Shown: piece after piece, positions 11,852-22,002 of the stretch
How the letters are laid out: each line of letters begins with the position of its first letter
How positions within the stretch are numbered: the first letter of the stretch is position 1
NCBI GenBank assembly: GCA_029204225.1
Contig: MU832032.1
Coordinates: 26,513 to 90,512, forward strand
DNA: 64,000 nt
Reading direction: 5' to 3'
From: Diphasiastrum complanatum
Lineage: Eukaryota; Streptophyta; Lycopodiopsida; Lycopodiales; Lycopodiaceae
Position numbers and translations under genes: made by a program
The notes under the pieces: generated by a model
Told to the model about the DNA's origin: nothing
The model's input: only the letters and a program-made list of their open reading frames with translations
Databases searched by the model: none

Positions 11852-11860
11852 CTATATAAA
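11852..11860 (-). promoter_or_regulatory. TATA box candidate of the RNA-binding protein gene
   Basis: On the minus strand a TTATATAGA core lies about 170 bases upstream of the ATG at 11682. Transcription would start near 11825, giving a leader that contains the CT-rich run (AAAG/GAGA on the plus strand at 11799-11833). The position and sequence fit a plant TATA box; function is inferred. Confidence 0.5.
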
Positions 11861-12032
11861 TTAACTCTAACATATGCATGAATGAAAGTGCAAAACAATA
11901 TTTTTGCTTATGGGTCATGATGATAATTGCTTGTTGACACTTGGCACTCTCTAGCATTCTCATAGGTTTAAGTGGGGGGAAGGCCCTATCCGAGGGCAGG
12001 GCCCTCGCCCTAGGGCAGGCCCTGACCAGCAA

Positions 12033-12059
12033 GGAAGGCCCGAGGGCTTCGGGCCTTCC
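12033..12059. repeat. GC-rich hairpin with an 11-bp perfect stem
   Basis: GGAAGGCCCGA and TCGGGCCTTCC flank a 5-base loop. It is part of a G/C-rich block (about 11975-12062) with further AGGGCCC inversions, followed by T-runs at 12087-12170. A plant genome has no rho-independent terminators, so it is listed only as a structure. Confidence 0.75.
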
Positions 12060-12214
12060 CCTGCGTAATGCCATTGTGCGAAGGTTTTTTTTTTTTTTTG
12101 GGTCGTACGTACGAGTGGACAAGTTTTTTTTTTTGGTTTTTTTGATTTTTTGGGGCAAATTTTTTTACATTTGTGGTGGAATGTGGATGTGGACAGCCAA
12201 TGACGGGCTGCCAC

Positions 12215-12340
12215 ATAGCACATGCACATTCCACCGAAAAGAGGAGAGAGAATGTGCATTCCGTAGAGAGAGAACATGCATTCCACCGGAGAGACGAGAG
12301 AGAACGTGCATTCCATAGAGAGAGAATGATAGATTCCTAA
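12215..12340. repeat. Minisatellite of GTGCATTCC-xx-AGAGAGAGAA units
   Basis: Five imperfect copies of a unit with the core GCATTCC followed by a GAGAGA run. Spacing alternates about 22 and 30 bases, so the higher-order period is about 52. Confidence 0.7.
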
Positions 12341-12764
12341 GAAAGAGAAAATTGGATAGACATTATGCTCCTGGAGGTGGTCCCAAAATACAAAGGACAC
12401 CTGAACACAAGGCATTACGGGAAAAAGTGTACACACCCCATGGCTTTTAGATGCAAGGGAGGGAGAAAATTGTTTTCTTGTTATGACACTATAACTAGAC
12501 ATTTACGTATATCCACAATTAGCAACAAATCATTACAATTGTCAAATATTTGATTTAGAATCTGCATATATGAGAACTTCCATATGGATTCACAAAGTAA
12601 GGTTGATCTCATTGCATACAAGCTTGATGGATCCAATATCATCTATGGAAATTCAAGATGAGAAGAGCGTTGAATCTTCTCAATTCAAAGAGCAACATCA
12701 TTTCAGTATATAATACATGCTATGGATCTCGTGGAGGAGGCTCATATTTGTGCACACAAAGAGT
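12341..12764. other. Noncoding, nothing recognised
   Basis: Between the minisatellite and the copia remnant. It could contain copia leader or LTR sequence, but no PBS or PPT was seen. Confidence 0.4.
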
Positions 12765-12845
12765 GAACCCCATTCTATAACATTTTGAGTTCCACCTCTT
12801 GACTAGTGGATGAACCCCATTCTATAATCTTTTGGGTTCCACCTC
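12765..12845. repeat. Two direct copies of a 34-bp unit, period 47
   Basis: GAACCCCATTCTATAA followed by a TTTTG-GTTCCACCTC tail occurs at 12765 and again at 12812 with few changes. Confidence 0.75.
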
Positions 12846-12899
12846 CTACACATTATTAAGAGGCCTTTTTATTAAAAATACAACTCAAGTTGAGAGAGC

Positions 12900-13960
12900 C
12901 TAAATTACTAGCTCCCACATGGTTTTCCATCTTTCGGGAATTACCATGGGGCTCACAGTATATGCACTTAGCGTATCAGTAGTAATTCTTGTGCTCTGAG
13001 ACTCGGCTCTCAATGTCATCTCCACTAGAAACCCTTTTTGGGTGATGAGGCATTGCATCGACACCTTAGGAATGTGGCATAAGCTAACATATGTTTTTGA
13101 TGCATATCCAGCGAAAATGCCTTTCATAGCACAAGGATCATCCTTTTTTCTAGTCTCTAAAGGAACATGCACATAGCATAAACAAGCAAAGATCCTAAGA
13201 TGATCTAGCTTAGGCTTTTCTTTGTACAACATTTCATATGGTGTTCTTCCTTCTATAGCAAGATTTGGAAGCCTATTACAAAGATAATTAACACATGCAC
13301 CTACTTCTCCCCAAAATTCCTTGGGTAGGGATGCTTTTAGCCTAATGGTTTTTGCACATTCACAAAGTGTTCTATTTTTTCTTTCAGCAACTCCATTTTG
13401 CTGAGGAGTATTGCTCACAATAGTTATTAAGCTTATTAGAGGTATATTCACCTCCACTATCGCATCTCAAAGCTTTTAATCTAATAGAAAATTGCTTTTC
13501 AACATATGCTTTGAGTGTAAGGAAGACATCAAAAACCATGGCTTTAGAAGATAAAAGAAAAATCCAGGAGAATCTTGTGTAATTATCTATGAAGGAAACA
13601 AAACATATTGCTCCTCCTTTGCTCTTGGAAGAAGATAAGTGAACATTTGAATGCACGAGTTCAAGTGGTTGATGAGTCTTGATGTTGGATCTTGGACAAG
13701 GTCTTCTATGAGTTGTGGCCAAAACACATGCTTCACAAGATTACAGCTCCTTTGCCATAGACTTTGGTAATCCAATTGCTTTTCCTTACTTGAACATAGA
13801 TTGCATGGCTTTAAAATTGGGATGGCCCAATCTTCTATGCCATAGATCTTCTTGATGAACCTTGGTCTTATAAGCTACATCACATATGTTAGCATTCTCT
13901 CTAGGATCTAATTTGTAAAGCTTTCCAAATCTAGACCCTCTAGCTATCACCTCATTGTTA
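12900..13960 (-). pseudogene. Ty1/copia GAG-pre-integrase and integrase remnant
   Basis: Reading down the minus strand: LWHRRLGHPN of the GAG-pre-integrase domain near 13830, the integrase core with FIDNYTRFSWIFLL and RCDSGGEYTS near 13440-13600, then NTPQQNGVAERKNRTL, the FWGE strand and FACLCYVH. Several frame changes separate these pieces, so it is inactive. RT is not attached. The fragment ends near 12900 in sequence that no longer matches the family. Confidence 0.85.
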
Positions 13961-15060
13961 AAAATGTCACTTCCAACTTGATGTACTTAGTTGATCTTAA
14001 GATAATTGATCTTGATAGGATATCACATGTGTGGAGCCTGTTCCCACGTGTGAAAGGATGTACATAAGTTACTTTTATAAAGTTAGATTGATTTTAGTTA
14101 GATCTACACAAGTGTGAAATTGACCATCAAGTAGAATCTAGAAATTCGTCATTTTGGTCAAACTTTATGTAAATAGATTGCACTTTCATGTGAATGAGTT
14201 ATTACTCACACAAGTCAAGATTTCATTCACACGTGTGGATAAGATTGTAGATGATAAGATAGAGAGATTCCATTAGATCCTATTTTATAGGGAATATTCC
14301 TATAATGGTGGAAGACTAGTTTTTTTGTTTCTAGCAAAGAGAATAGTCAACTTTGGGAAATGAGCATGTATGGCTCCTATTGGTGGATCTGGATGACTAG
14401 GGACTCTTCACATGTGTGAAGGCTTGCTGGACAGTACACAGCTCGTGGATGTACTTGATCTATAAAGGGATCAACCAAATCAATGAGAAGTTGATGTGAC
14501 ATTAAGAAATTCTAGTTTTCCTTGTGATTTCCACATTTGTCTTGAGTTTTGATTATTGAAATGCAATTCTGATTTGTTTAGATGTTAGAGTAGGTGTCAT
14601 AGACAATCATAGAGAATGCGAAGAAATAGGCCTCTAAGACAACCGTGTTATTCTCTGTTTCTAACAGATAAGTTATGGTAATAGAGAGAAATAGTGAGAG
14701 ACATTCAAACATTCAACATGAATACAACTGATATGAAAAATAGAGCTTTTGTATAAAAGGTGTTGTAGTAACAATGATAATTAGATTATAAGACAATGGT
14801 ACAATGCATGTGATCCTACTTACAGAGGCAAATGAATGTTATCTTTCACAATACTCTTTTCTCTCTTTAAAATGATCACTAACTCTGAGGAGTCAGCTAC
14901 TAGAAGACCACTTTTGGTCATTTGATCTCTGTTGCACTTTCACACTCTGTGTATGCATTTGTATATATATAGGCTCTTCAAATCGTTCAGATGTTTATAT
15001 TTATATAATTGTTAGAAGATCTTTAGTTATTTTAATTACAATTTAAAAGATCATTAACAG
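13961..15060. other. AT-rich noncoding stretch, possibly LTR or leader sequence
   Basis: No open frame with a known domain. Several CACATGTG and CACACGTGTG strings are scattered over 14020-14430. I could not set LTR borders. Confidence 0.4.
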
Positions 15061-15265
15061 CCCTTGTACTTGATCCGTAGATCGTTTAGGTGCATCGCAA
15101 AGACGTGAAGAAGTCTCTCCTTCGTATGCATCAGGAGTGTGAGAATGTGGCGCCGTTGCAACCAACCGCAAGCTCCAGCTTTTGGCGGTGCCTTCAGTTT
15201 GCTAAAACATCGCCATGGACCGTAGGCTGGAGTGTTGCGGTTGACTCCTTCCGCTGGTCTTAGTA

Positions 15266-15490
15266 TGTGACCGTAAGTGATAACTGACAGTGTCTTGTAG
15301 TGCCTTTGGTGGTGGGATGTAGTCTTCGCTTCGTTGACCGTAAGCAAGACTTTGCGGTGTCTTGCGGCTCATTCATTTTGTATGTAGCCGTAGGCAAGAC
15401 TCTGCGGTTTACTTCGGTTTCTTTCATAAGTAACCGTAAGCTAGACACTTATGGTTCCTGGCGGTGAGTCTTTGCACGTGACCGTAAGGG
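15266..15490. repeat. Degenerate tandem repeat starting ACCGTAAG, period about 48
   Basis: ACCGTAAG or AGCCGTAGG starts at 15270, 15337, 15386, 15433 and 15481, followed in most units by -AAGACT- and a GCGG(T) motif. The last three intervals are 47-49 bases. The copies are old and diverged. Confidence 0.6.
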
Positions 15491-16010
15491 GGGTGCAAAA
15501 AAAGCGAGCGTCGAGCGAGCACAATGCTACCAATATAAGAAAATGAATAAATTTGTCATAGTGAAACTTTTGTTATATAATTTCACTCAGAAAAATATGA
15601 GTTAAAGGTGGACCTTTCATGACAATGGTAAATTATGTTAGACGGTGACTCAGGTATGAGCATTGAGGTGCACAATTAAATTGTGCCTTTTTTTCACAAG
15701 AAGTTCATGTACACTTCTCATATGTTGGATGCGTGATGAGGCAAAAATTGCATTCTCTCGTAGCTTATAAGGATGTTGCTCTCATGACATGGGAAATGTT
15801 CTTATTGCAGTGGGACATATGTTAGTAGACAGATCAACAGTTTCACACTGGTTGTTCATATGATTCTTAATTATCTATGGATAATCTGTTTAACTAAAAA
15901 TCCAAAATAGAATGTCATGATCTTCTTTTAAAACATGTTTGAAACACAAAATCATAGACTATATGAAGAGAATTGAATAATACTTAGATTAAGTTTGTCT
16001 TCTCAAGAAG
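15491..16010. other. Noncoding, nothing recognised
   Basis: No domain-bearing frame. It lies immediately upstream of copia RT sequence and may be decayed element sequence. Confidence 0.35.
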
Positions 16011-16371
16011 ACACTTTATGGACTAAAGCAAGCCTCGAGGATGTGGTATCAAAAGATAAATGCTTACTTTTGTGATCGAGGGTTTACTAACAGTCCTAGT
16101 GAATGTACTCTTTATGTCAAGCATACTTTAGATTATATCATCATTATTTTGTTTTATGTTGATGATATTACTATTATGGGAAGTAATCTTAGTACTTGAT
16201 CTTGGTATGGTTTTTGAAACCTCATATTTAGGCCTATTGCATTTTTATCTTGGTCTTGAATTTGTACAAGAAGGGGCTAGAATTTTCATCTTTCAAGAAT
16301 GCTACATTGGACAGATTTTGAAGCGGTTCAAGATGGAAGATTGCAAGCCGGTTGCTACACCTATAGAGACA

Positions 16372-16613
16372 CACAACAACACCCGTCGCGATTTGCGACG
16401 TGAATCGCAAGCTTACTTTTTTTTTAATTCGTCGCAGACGTCGGAAAAACACGTCGCTATAAGGTCGTCGGAATTTGATGACTTTAAAACACGTCACAGT
16501 CTGACAGGCACAACGTGCCGGACACCACAGAACAAAATTTTGGTGATGGAAATAGATGCTGACGTGGACGTCGCAATGCGACGTCCTACATGGACGTCGG
16601 ATTGCAAAATTTA

Positions 16614-16647
<34 letters not shown>

Positions 16648-17278
16648 TCATCTCTTTTTATCATTCACACTCTCTATCTCCTCTTCAAACAAACAAACAA
16701 ACATCAACCTCAAACAAATAAACAAAAAGCAAAACAAACAAAAATCAAACACCAACCTCAAACAATGATCTTCAAGCACTGATCTTCAAGCCCTCAAGCA
16801 CTGATCGCCCTCAATCGCTCCAAAGATGCTCAAATCTGCAAAAGACAAAGTGAAAGAGAAGGCCCTGGATCGCGCGAATTGGAAGATTGAAACAGACATC
16901 AGGATGGCCTCCAAACACGTCGAAATCCGACGTCTGTGCCCATTCAGGCCCAGACAAACGTGCCAGATGCCGTGGAAAGGCTTTTTGGCATGCTGACGTG
17001 GACGTCGGATTCCGACGTCGATGTTGGATGACACGTATTTTTGTTTAAAAAAATTATGTTACAGGTCATATCCATGTCTGCAAGTCAGAATCCGACATGT
17101 CTGACTCCGACGTGCCTTTGAAAAATTGGTTGCCGCCCAGATTTCCCAATCGTCGGACTGTGATTTTCAGATTTTTTACTGGGACGTGAGAACTCGACAT
17201 GTCGGATTGCGACGGATTATGAAATTTTTGAGCATATGTCGAACGCGGACGTCGAGATTTGCGTGATATGTTATTGTG
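16372..17278. mobile_element. 907-bp non-autonomous CACTA-like (CMC) DNA transposon with CACAA termini
   Basis: Both ends carry short inverted termini: CACAACAAC at the left and TTATTGTG at the right, whose complement is CACAATAA. The 3-base ACA occurs on both sides (16369-16371 and 17279-17281), which matches the 3-bp target duplication of CACTA elements. Both ends are full of short GACGTCGG / CGTCGGA motifs in both orientations, as known for CACTA subterminal regions. There is no transposase gene; the interior has a CA microsatellite and an A/C-rich run. It sits inside a copia pol, so it is younger than that element. Confidence 0.75.
16616..16644. repeat. CA microsatellite inside the CACTA-like element
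   Basis: About 14 AC units. Confidence 0.9.
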
Positions 17279-17719
17279 ACAGGCCTAAAATTAAGTAGTC
17301 AAGGTGATGGTGAACCATTTGATACTACTTTATATTGTCAGCTATTGGATGTCTCATTTACCTATGTACTTCAAGACCGGACACATCTTATAGTGTCTCA
17401 TTCATGAGTCAATTCATGCATGCCCCGATGACATCACATTGGAAAGTGTTGAAGAGGATCTTTCGATATCTTCAAGGAACAAGAAGTCATGGACTGGTTT
17501 TTCCTACTTGTGATGATGCATGTTTGGTTGGTTTTAGTGACTCAGATTGGGGTGGAGATCAAGACACTAGACACTCTACAAGTGGACATTGCTTTTTCTA
17601 TGGAAATTCTGTAATTTTTTGGTCAAGTAAAAAGCAGCCCACTTTTGCTACTTCTTCTAGTGAGGCAGAATATAGAGCGATATTTTCAGCCACAACGGAG
17701 TGTTTATAACTGAGAAGAC

Positions 17720-18510
17720 TACTTGTTGACATGAAGTTTGATTGACTGCATCTTGATGACAGGACTGAAATTTTTTTGATAATCCACTCCTTGGACTTGA
17801 GTGAATCCTTTAGCCACCAACTGTGCTTTCCATTTTGCAATGGAACCATCAGAGTTGATCTTCTTCTTGAAGATTCACTTATTGTCGATAACTCTCTTGT
17901 GAGTGGGAAAGTCAACCAGTGTTCAGGTCTAATTCGTCAAAAGTAAGTTATACTCGCTTTCCATAGCTTCTTGCCACTTCACAGCATCCTTGGAGTTAAT
18001 TGCTTCGGCTAGGCTCTTTGGTTCTTCTGATGAAGTCCATAATGATTGAGGTGCATACCTCTCAAGAACTGTTCAAGTCCGTGAGGATCTGCTGACGTTG
18101 GGTTGACCAGGATGCGATGATGCTTCTTCTTGAATTTCTTCAGATCTGCTTGAGCTAGCTTGGTCTGGTCTCATGACAGGTACTGTTGGCTGCTCGGCTT
18201 CTATAATTGTAGCTGCAGGTTTTGTAGAAGGAACATCAACATTGGAAGAATCCATGCTATGTAAAATAGGATGAAGTGACATAACATCTTTTATCGATGG
18301 TTGTTTAAAATCATACTATGTATGCTCTTGAAATTTTACATCCCTAGAGACAAATACTACATTGGTGGATGGATCATAAATTTTATAAGCTTTATGTTCA
18401 TCGGGATAGCCAATGAAAATACATTTATTTGTCCTATGATCCAGCTTCTTCCTAATTGTTTAGGAATGTGAACAAAATATATACAACCAAAGATATTTGT
18501 TTTGCCATTA
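17720..18510 (-). pseudogene. Ty1/copia remnant: integrase end, linker and RT start
   Basis: From high to low coordinates: VHIPKQL and IGYPDEHKAYKIYDP of the integrase C-terminus (about 18500-18340), a Ser/Pro/Glu-rich linker (18282-18073), and the RT start with SDGSIAKWKAQLVAKGFTQ near 17800. Frame changes separate the parts. The 18340-18480 part is nearly the same as 39240-39390, so both belong to one copia family. It faces, and almost abuts, the plus-strand copia that ends at 17709. Confidence 0.85.
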
Positions 18511-20519
18511 TGTGCTAGGCCAGGATTGGAAGAGAATTGGCTCAAGGTATAAATAGAGAAGGCTAGATCGGGTTTGGTACAAATTGTAAGGTACATCAGA
18601 CTGCCGATTAAGTTTTGCTAGGGTATACCTGCCATCTTTTGTTCTTCCTCTTTCGTTTTTGGACAATCTTGCTTCATGAGCTTGGCTCCAGGTATCATTG
18701 GTGTGGCCTTTTCTTTGCAGTCCATCACGTGGTACTGCTTGAGCACCTTTTTCGCGTATTCTGACTGACTCAATTGCATTTCATCCCTTGTTTGATCTCT
18801 TTTGATCTCCAGCCCAAGGCACTTCATTGTTTCTCAAAGATCTGTGATTTCATAACTTTGAGAAATCTGACTCTTCGTGTCTTTGATCAGCATCAAGGAA
18901 TTTCCTATCATGTGTAGGATTGAAGTCTAGAGACTTCATAAGACCATCAAGCTTCTTGTACCAAGCTCGTGATGCCTATTTTAGACCATATATGCATCTC
19001 TGCAACTGACAGACATATTGTCGATTGTTGGGGTCTTCAAAACCTTCAGGCTGCTTCATGAAGATTTCCTCCTCTAGATCTCCGTGGAGAAAGGCTGTTT
19101 TCACATCAATCTGGTGGATTTTCAGATTCTGTTGTGTGGCATATGCAAGGAGTAGTATTATGCTTGTCATCTTGACCATCGACGAATATGTGTCGAAATA
19201 ATCAACACCATATCTTTGCGTGTAGCCCTTCGCGACAAACCCTGCCTTATAGCGGCAAATGGTGCCATCTAATTTCATCTTTTTCTTGTATACCCACTTG
19301 CAGTCGACTATTTTTGTGTTTTCTGGCAGTGGCTCTAATGTCCACGCCTCGTTTTGCCTCATCGACTCGATCTCCTCTGACATTGCTTGCTTCCAGAATT
19401 CTCCCTCTAGACTCTAGATAGCTTCTTGATATGTTGTTGGCTCTTTAGTGAAGCTGCAGTACTCGAACTACGTGTCTTTGCTCCACTAAAGATTGTCAGA
19501 GTAGCGATCTGGAGGTCTTCTTTGTCTTGTTGACCTTCTAGGTTCGTTTCGTCGCTGCTCGAACGTTCCTTGTTCATGGGGTTGATCCTCTGCTTCCTGC
19601 TGCTCTGGAGTCTGTGGCTCTGCATTCAGATCTGATGTCTGTCCTTGATCTCCCTCTTGAATAGGCAGTAGTGTGAAGATCTCATGGCCTCTTTCGTCTT
19701 TCAGTCCAGGGAATGTGGACTCATCGAACTTCACATCTTTGTTCGAAACAAGCTTCTTCGTGGTTGGATTGTAGAGCCTGTACACTTGTGTTCCGTTCGA
19801 ATAGCCGACCATGATTGTTTGCTCTGATTTGTCATTGAGCTTGCTTCTTCTTTTTTTGGAATGTGCTTATATGCTGCACATCCGAACACACGTACGTATG
19901 ATAGATCAGGCTTTCTACCCATCCGCATTTCATACGACGTCTTGTTATCCAGTGTTGTTGTTGTTGATCTGTTCTGCAAGTGTACAGCTGCAACTATTAG
20001 CTTCATCGAGTATCGTGAAGGCTTCGTCACCTCTATCAGCATCCTTGGATGACTCTGCAACATTAGCTTTTTCAGCTTTGTTCTTTCTTTTTGGATTGAA
20101 TCTACAATCGTATGCAGAGTGTCCCTTCTTCTTGCAGTGCATGCAAGGTATTGAACCAGCATTTGTTGGCCGTATGGCCTGGTTTGTGGCAATGATCGCA
20201 GGAAGAAGATTGTTGATTCGAGGACTTCGTCTTCTCAAATCTTGGCTTGTTCTTGTTTTTCTTCTTTCCTTTCGTGAAGAGAGCCTTCTCTTGATCACTG
20301 CTTCTCTCTCCTTCGTCTCTCATCAGTCTCTCATCAGCGACAAGACTGACTGCTTTGTCGAATGTCATATCTGGTAGACTCAGTATGAGCATTCTCAGCG
20401 GCTGATAGGACGTTGGTAGAGATTTCATGAAGTACATCAATTGTTGTGGTGCTGGGACCTAGTGCTCCTGTCTTGATGCAGCGAGCTAAGCGAAGATCGT
20501 TCTGATCTTTCCAACGTAA
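18511..20519 (-). pseudogene. Ty1/copia remnant: gag fused to integrase end, then RT and start of RNase H
   Basis: From high to low: gag with YFMKSLPTSYQ and two CCHC knuckle remnants (CDHCHKPGHTANKC near 20180 and CMHCKKKGHSAYDC near 20140, overlapping frames). Then a jump into the integrase end (LQNRSTTTTLDNKT, FGCAAYKHIPKK), the linker, RT (19383-18850; WVYKKKMKLDGT, IDVKTAFLHG), and RT/RNase H start (LGLEIKRDQTRDE, ICTKPDLAFSIYTLSQF). Protease and most of integrase are deleted. Frame breaks occur near 18970 and 18610. Confidence 0.85.
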
Positions 20520-21340
20520 GTTAAATCTGGATTTGCAATTTGTAACACGGGAGCGGCAACAACCAATGTTTTAAGTTTCTCAAAAGACTGATTCAATTTC
20601 TCGTTCCAAACAACAGGCAGACTAGATTGATTCCTCTTTTTCTTTTTATTAACAATCTCTTTTGTCAGATTATTAAGCGAAGCTGCTACCTTAGCATAAT
20701 CCTCAATAAATCTTCTGAAGAAGATTGTAAATCCTAAACTGATTTAATTTGCTTCACAGTTCCTGGACTTGGCCATTCAGTTTCAATCTTGAATTTATTT
20801 TCGTCAATCTTGATCCCATTAACAATGATCTTATGACCGCGATAAAGCAATTCTTGCTTAAAGAATTCACACTTGGACTCTTTAGTGTAGAAGTCGATTC
20901 TCAAGTGTTCTCTGTGTTCCATAAAGGTTTTAATGTAGATGAGAATATCATCTAAGAATACTACCCAAGAACTCATAATGACCAAATCTAGAACGAAATC
21001 CTGTCTTTTGGACATCTTATGATTTAATTCTTCCTTGAGATGTATCTTGGTGAAATATTGAGCTCCACCCAAGCGATCTACAAGGTCATCCATCCTAGGT
21101 AACATATATTTATTCTTGACAATCACCTTATTTAACCCCTTGTAATCCACACACATCCGGAAACCTCCATCTTTCTTCGCTTTCAAAAGAATAGGAGCTC
21201 CCCATGGTGATTTACTAGGTTGTATATGTCCCATCCTCAGATAATTTTCTATTTGATTCGAAAGCTCTATCTCCTCTTTCTGAGAAGACCTGTAAAGTTA
21301 TCTAGAGACAGGTTGACTTCTTGGAATTAACTCAATCATG
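20520..21340 (-). pseudogene. Ty3/gypsy RT fragment with internal deletion
   Basis: RT start SKSPWGAPILLKAKKDGGFRM and VDYKGLNKV, then YFTKIHL. A deletion removes the middle palm, and sequence resumes at [10 protein letters not shown] with ECEFF-like knuckle and FFRRFIEDYAK (about 20700). It ends in the RNase H entry VLQIANPDL at about 20520, directly against copia gag sequence. It is inactive. Confidence 0.85.
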
Positions 21341-21383
21341 TGGTCTACTTGTTGGAATCCTTTGCTGTGTTTTAGGCTTGAGT

Positions 21384-21465
21384 GCTCTGATACCACTGAT
21401 GAAATTGGTGAATCGCTCTGATACCACTGATGGAATCAATTCGAGTACCGCTGATGCCAGTGATG
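21384..21465 (-). repeat. Primer-binding site present three times, period 31-33
   Basis: On the minus strand, CATCAGTGGTATCAGAGC is perfect at 21432-21415 and 21401-21384, and decayed at 21465-21448. TGGTATCAGAGC is complementary to the 3' end of plant initiator tRNA-Met and is the usual copia PBS. The copies run straight out of the LTR above them. Confidence 0.8.
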
Positions 21466-22000
21466 GAAAAATAACTCGGAATCCTGATGCAAAGCTTTGA
21501 TAGAGCCGATCTATTTAGTTGTAGCTACTGCTACAAACTATGATCTAATCTCTTTTGAACTACAGAATGACACTGTAGATCTGATACTAATTAACGAACA
21601 GTAGATAATATTTTATCAACAATCAATAATGGAGGAATAGCGGAAGTTATATCTACTACAAGCAAGCATCACAAACAATTCACAGATTACACACGTCGGG
21701 CAGAATGCTGCAATTCATCTATTGTCAGAATCAAGTTTACAACAAAACTTTGAGCGTTGTCTGTTTCCCAGATCAACACGTCAACGCAAGAGAGATATCC
21801 TCTCTCACGAATAAATTGGTAACTAGCTACTGCTTGCTACCTCTATATCTATCTGTGTGACAGTATGTGTCTGCTATTGCATGACTCACACTCATCAACT
21901 TCGTTTTATCATCTCATCGATCCTATATAATGGAACTAGAGAGATGCTTAATCTAAGTTGCAGGATTACAAGAATGCCTTTAGACTTAATCCTAATAGCT
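21436..22000 (-). repeat. Copia LTR, probable
   Basis: It lies between a copia RNase H end on the upstream (high) side and primer-binding sites on the low side, both on the minus strand. It is noncoding and ends near the GATTCCA string. Exact ends and a target duplication were not found. Confidence 0.5.
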
Positions 22001-22002
22001 TC

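Larger units (their letters stand above)
16011..17709 (+). pseudogene. Ty1/copia RT-RNase H remnant, split by a CACTA-like insertion
   Basis: RT is recognisable from LYGLKQA near 16020, with catalytic LFYVDDI near 16150 and HFYLGLEF near 16240. The frame breaks at about 16195. The copia sequence stops at 16371 after PVATPIET and resumes at 17279 with GLKLSSQ. RNase H runs to 17709: SRPDTSYSVSFMSQFMHAP, SDSDWGGD, the HSTSGH strand, WSSKKQPT and SSSEAEYRA. A 1-base deletion lies near 17340. Removing the insert and one ACA restores the copia frame. Confidence 0.88.

Noticed and set aside
12033-12170. Hairpin followed by T-runs as an intrinsic terminator
   Set aside because: Plant nuclear genes do not use such terminators, and no gene ends here.
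11941-12318. Overlapping frames on both strands across the GC-rich block
   Set aside because: They cross homopolymer runs and have no recognisable domain.
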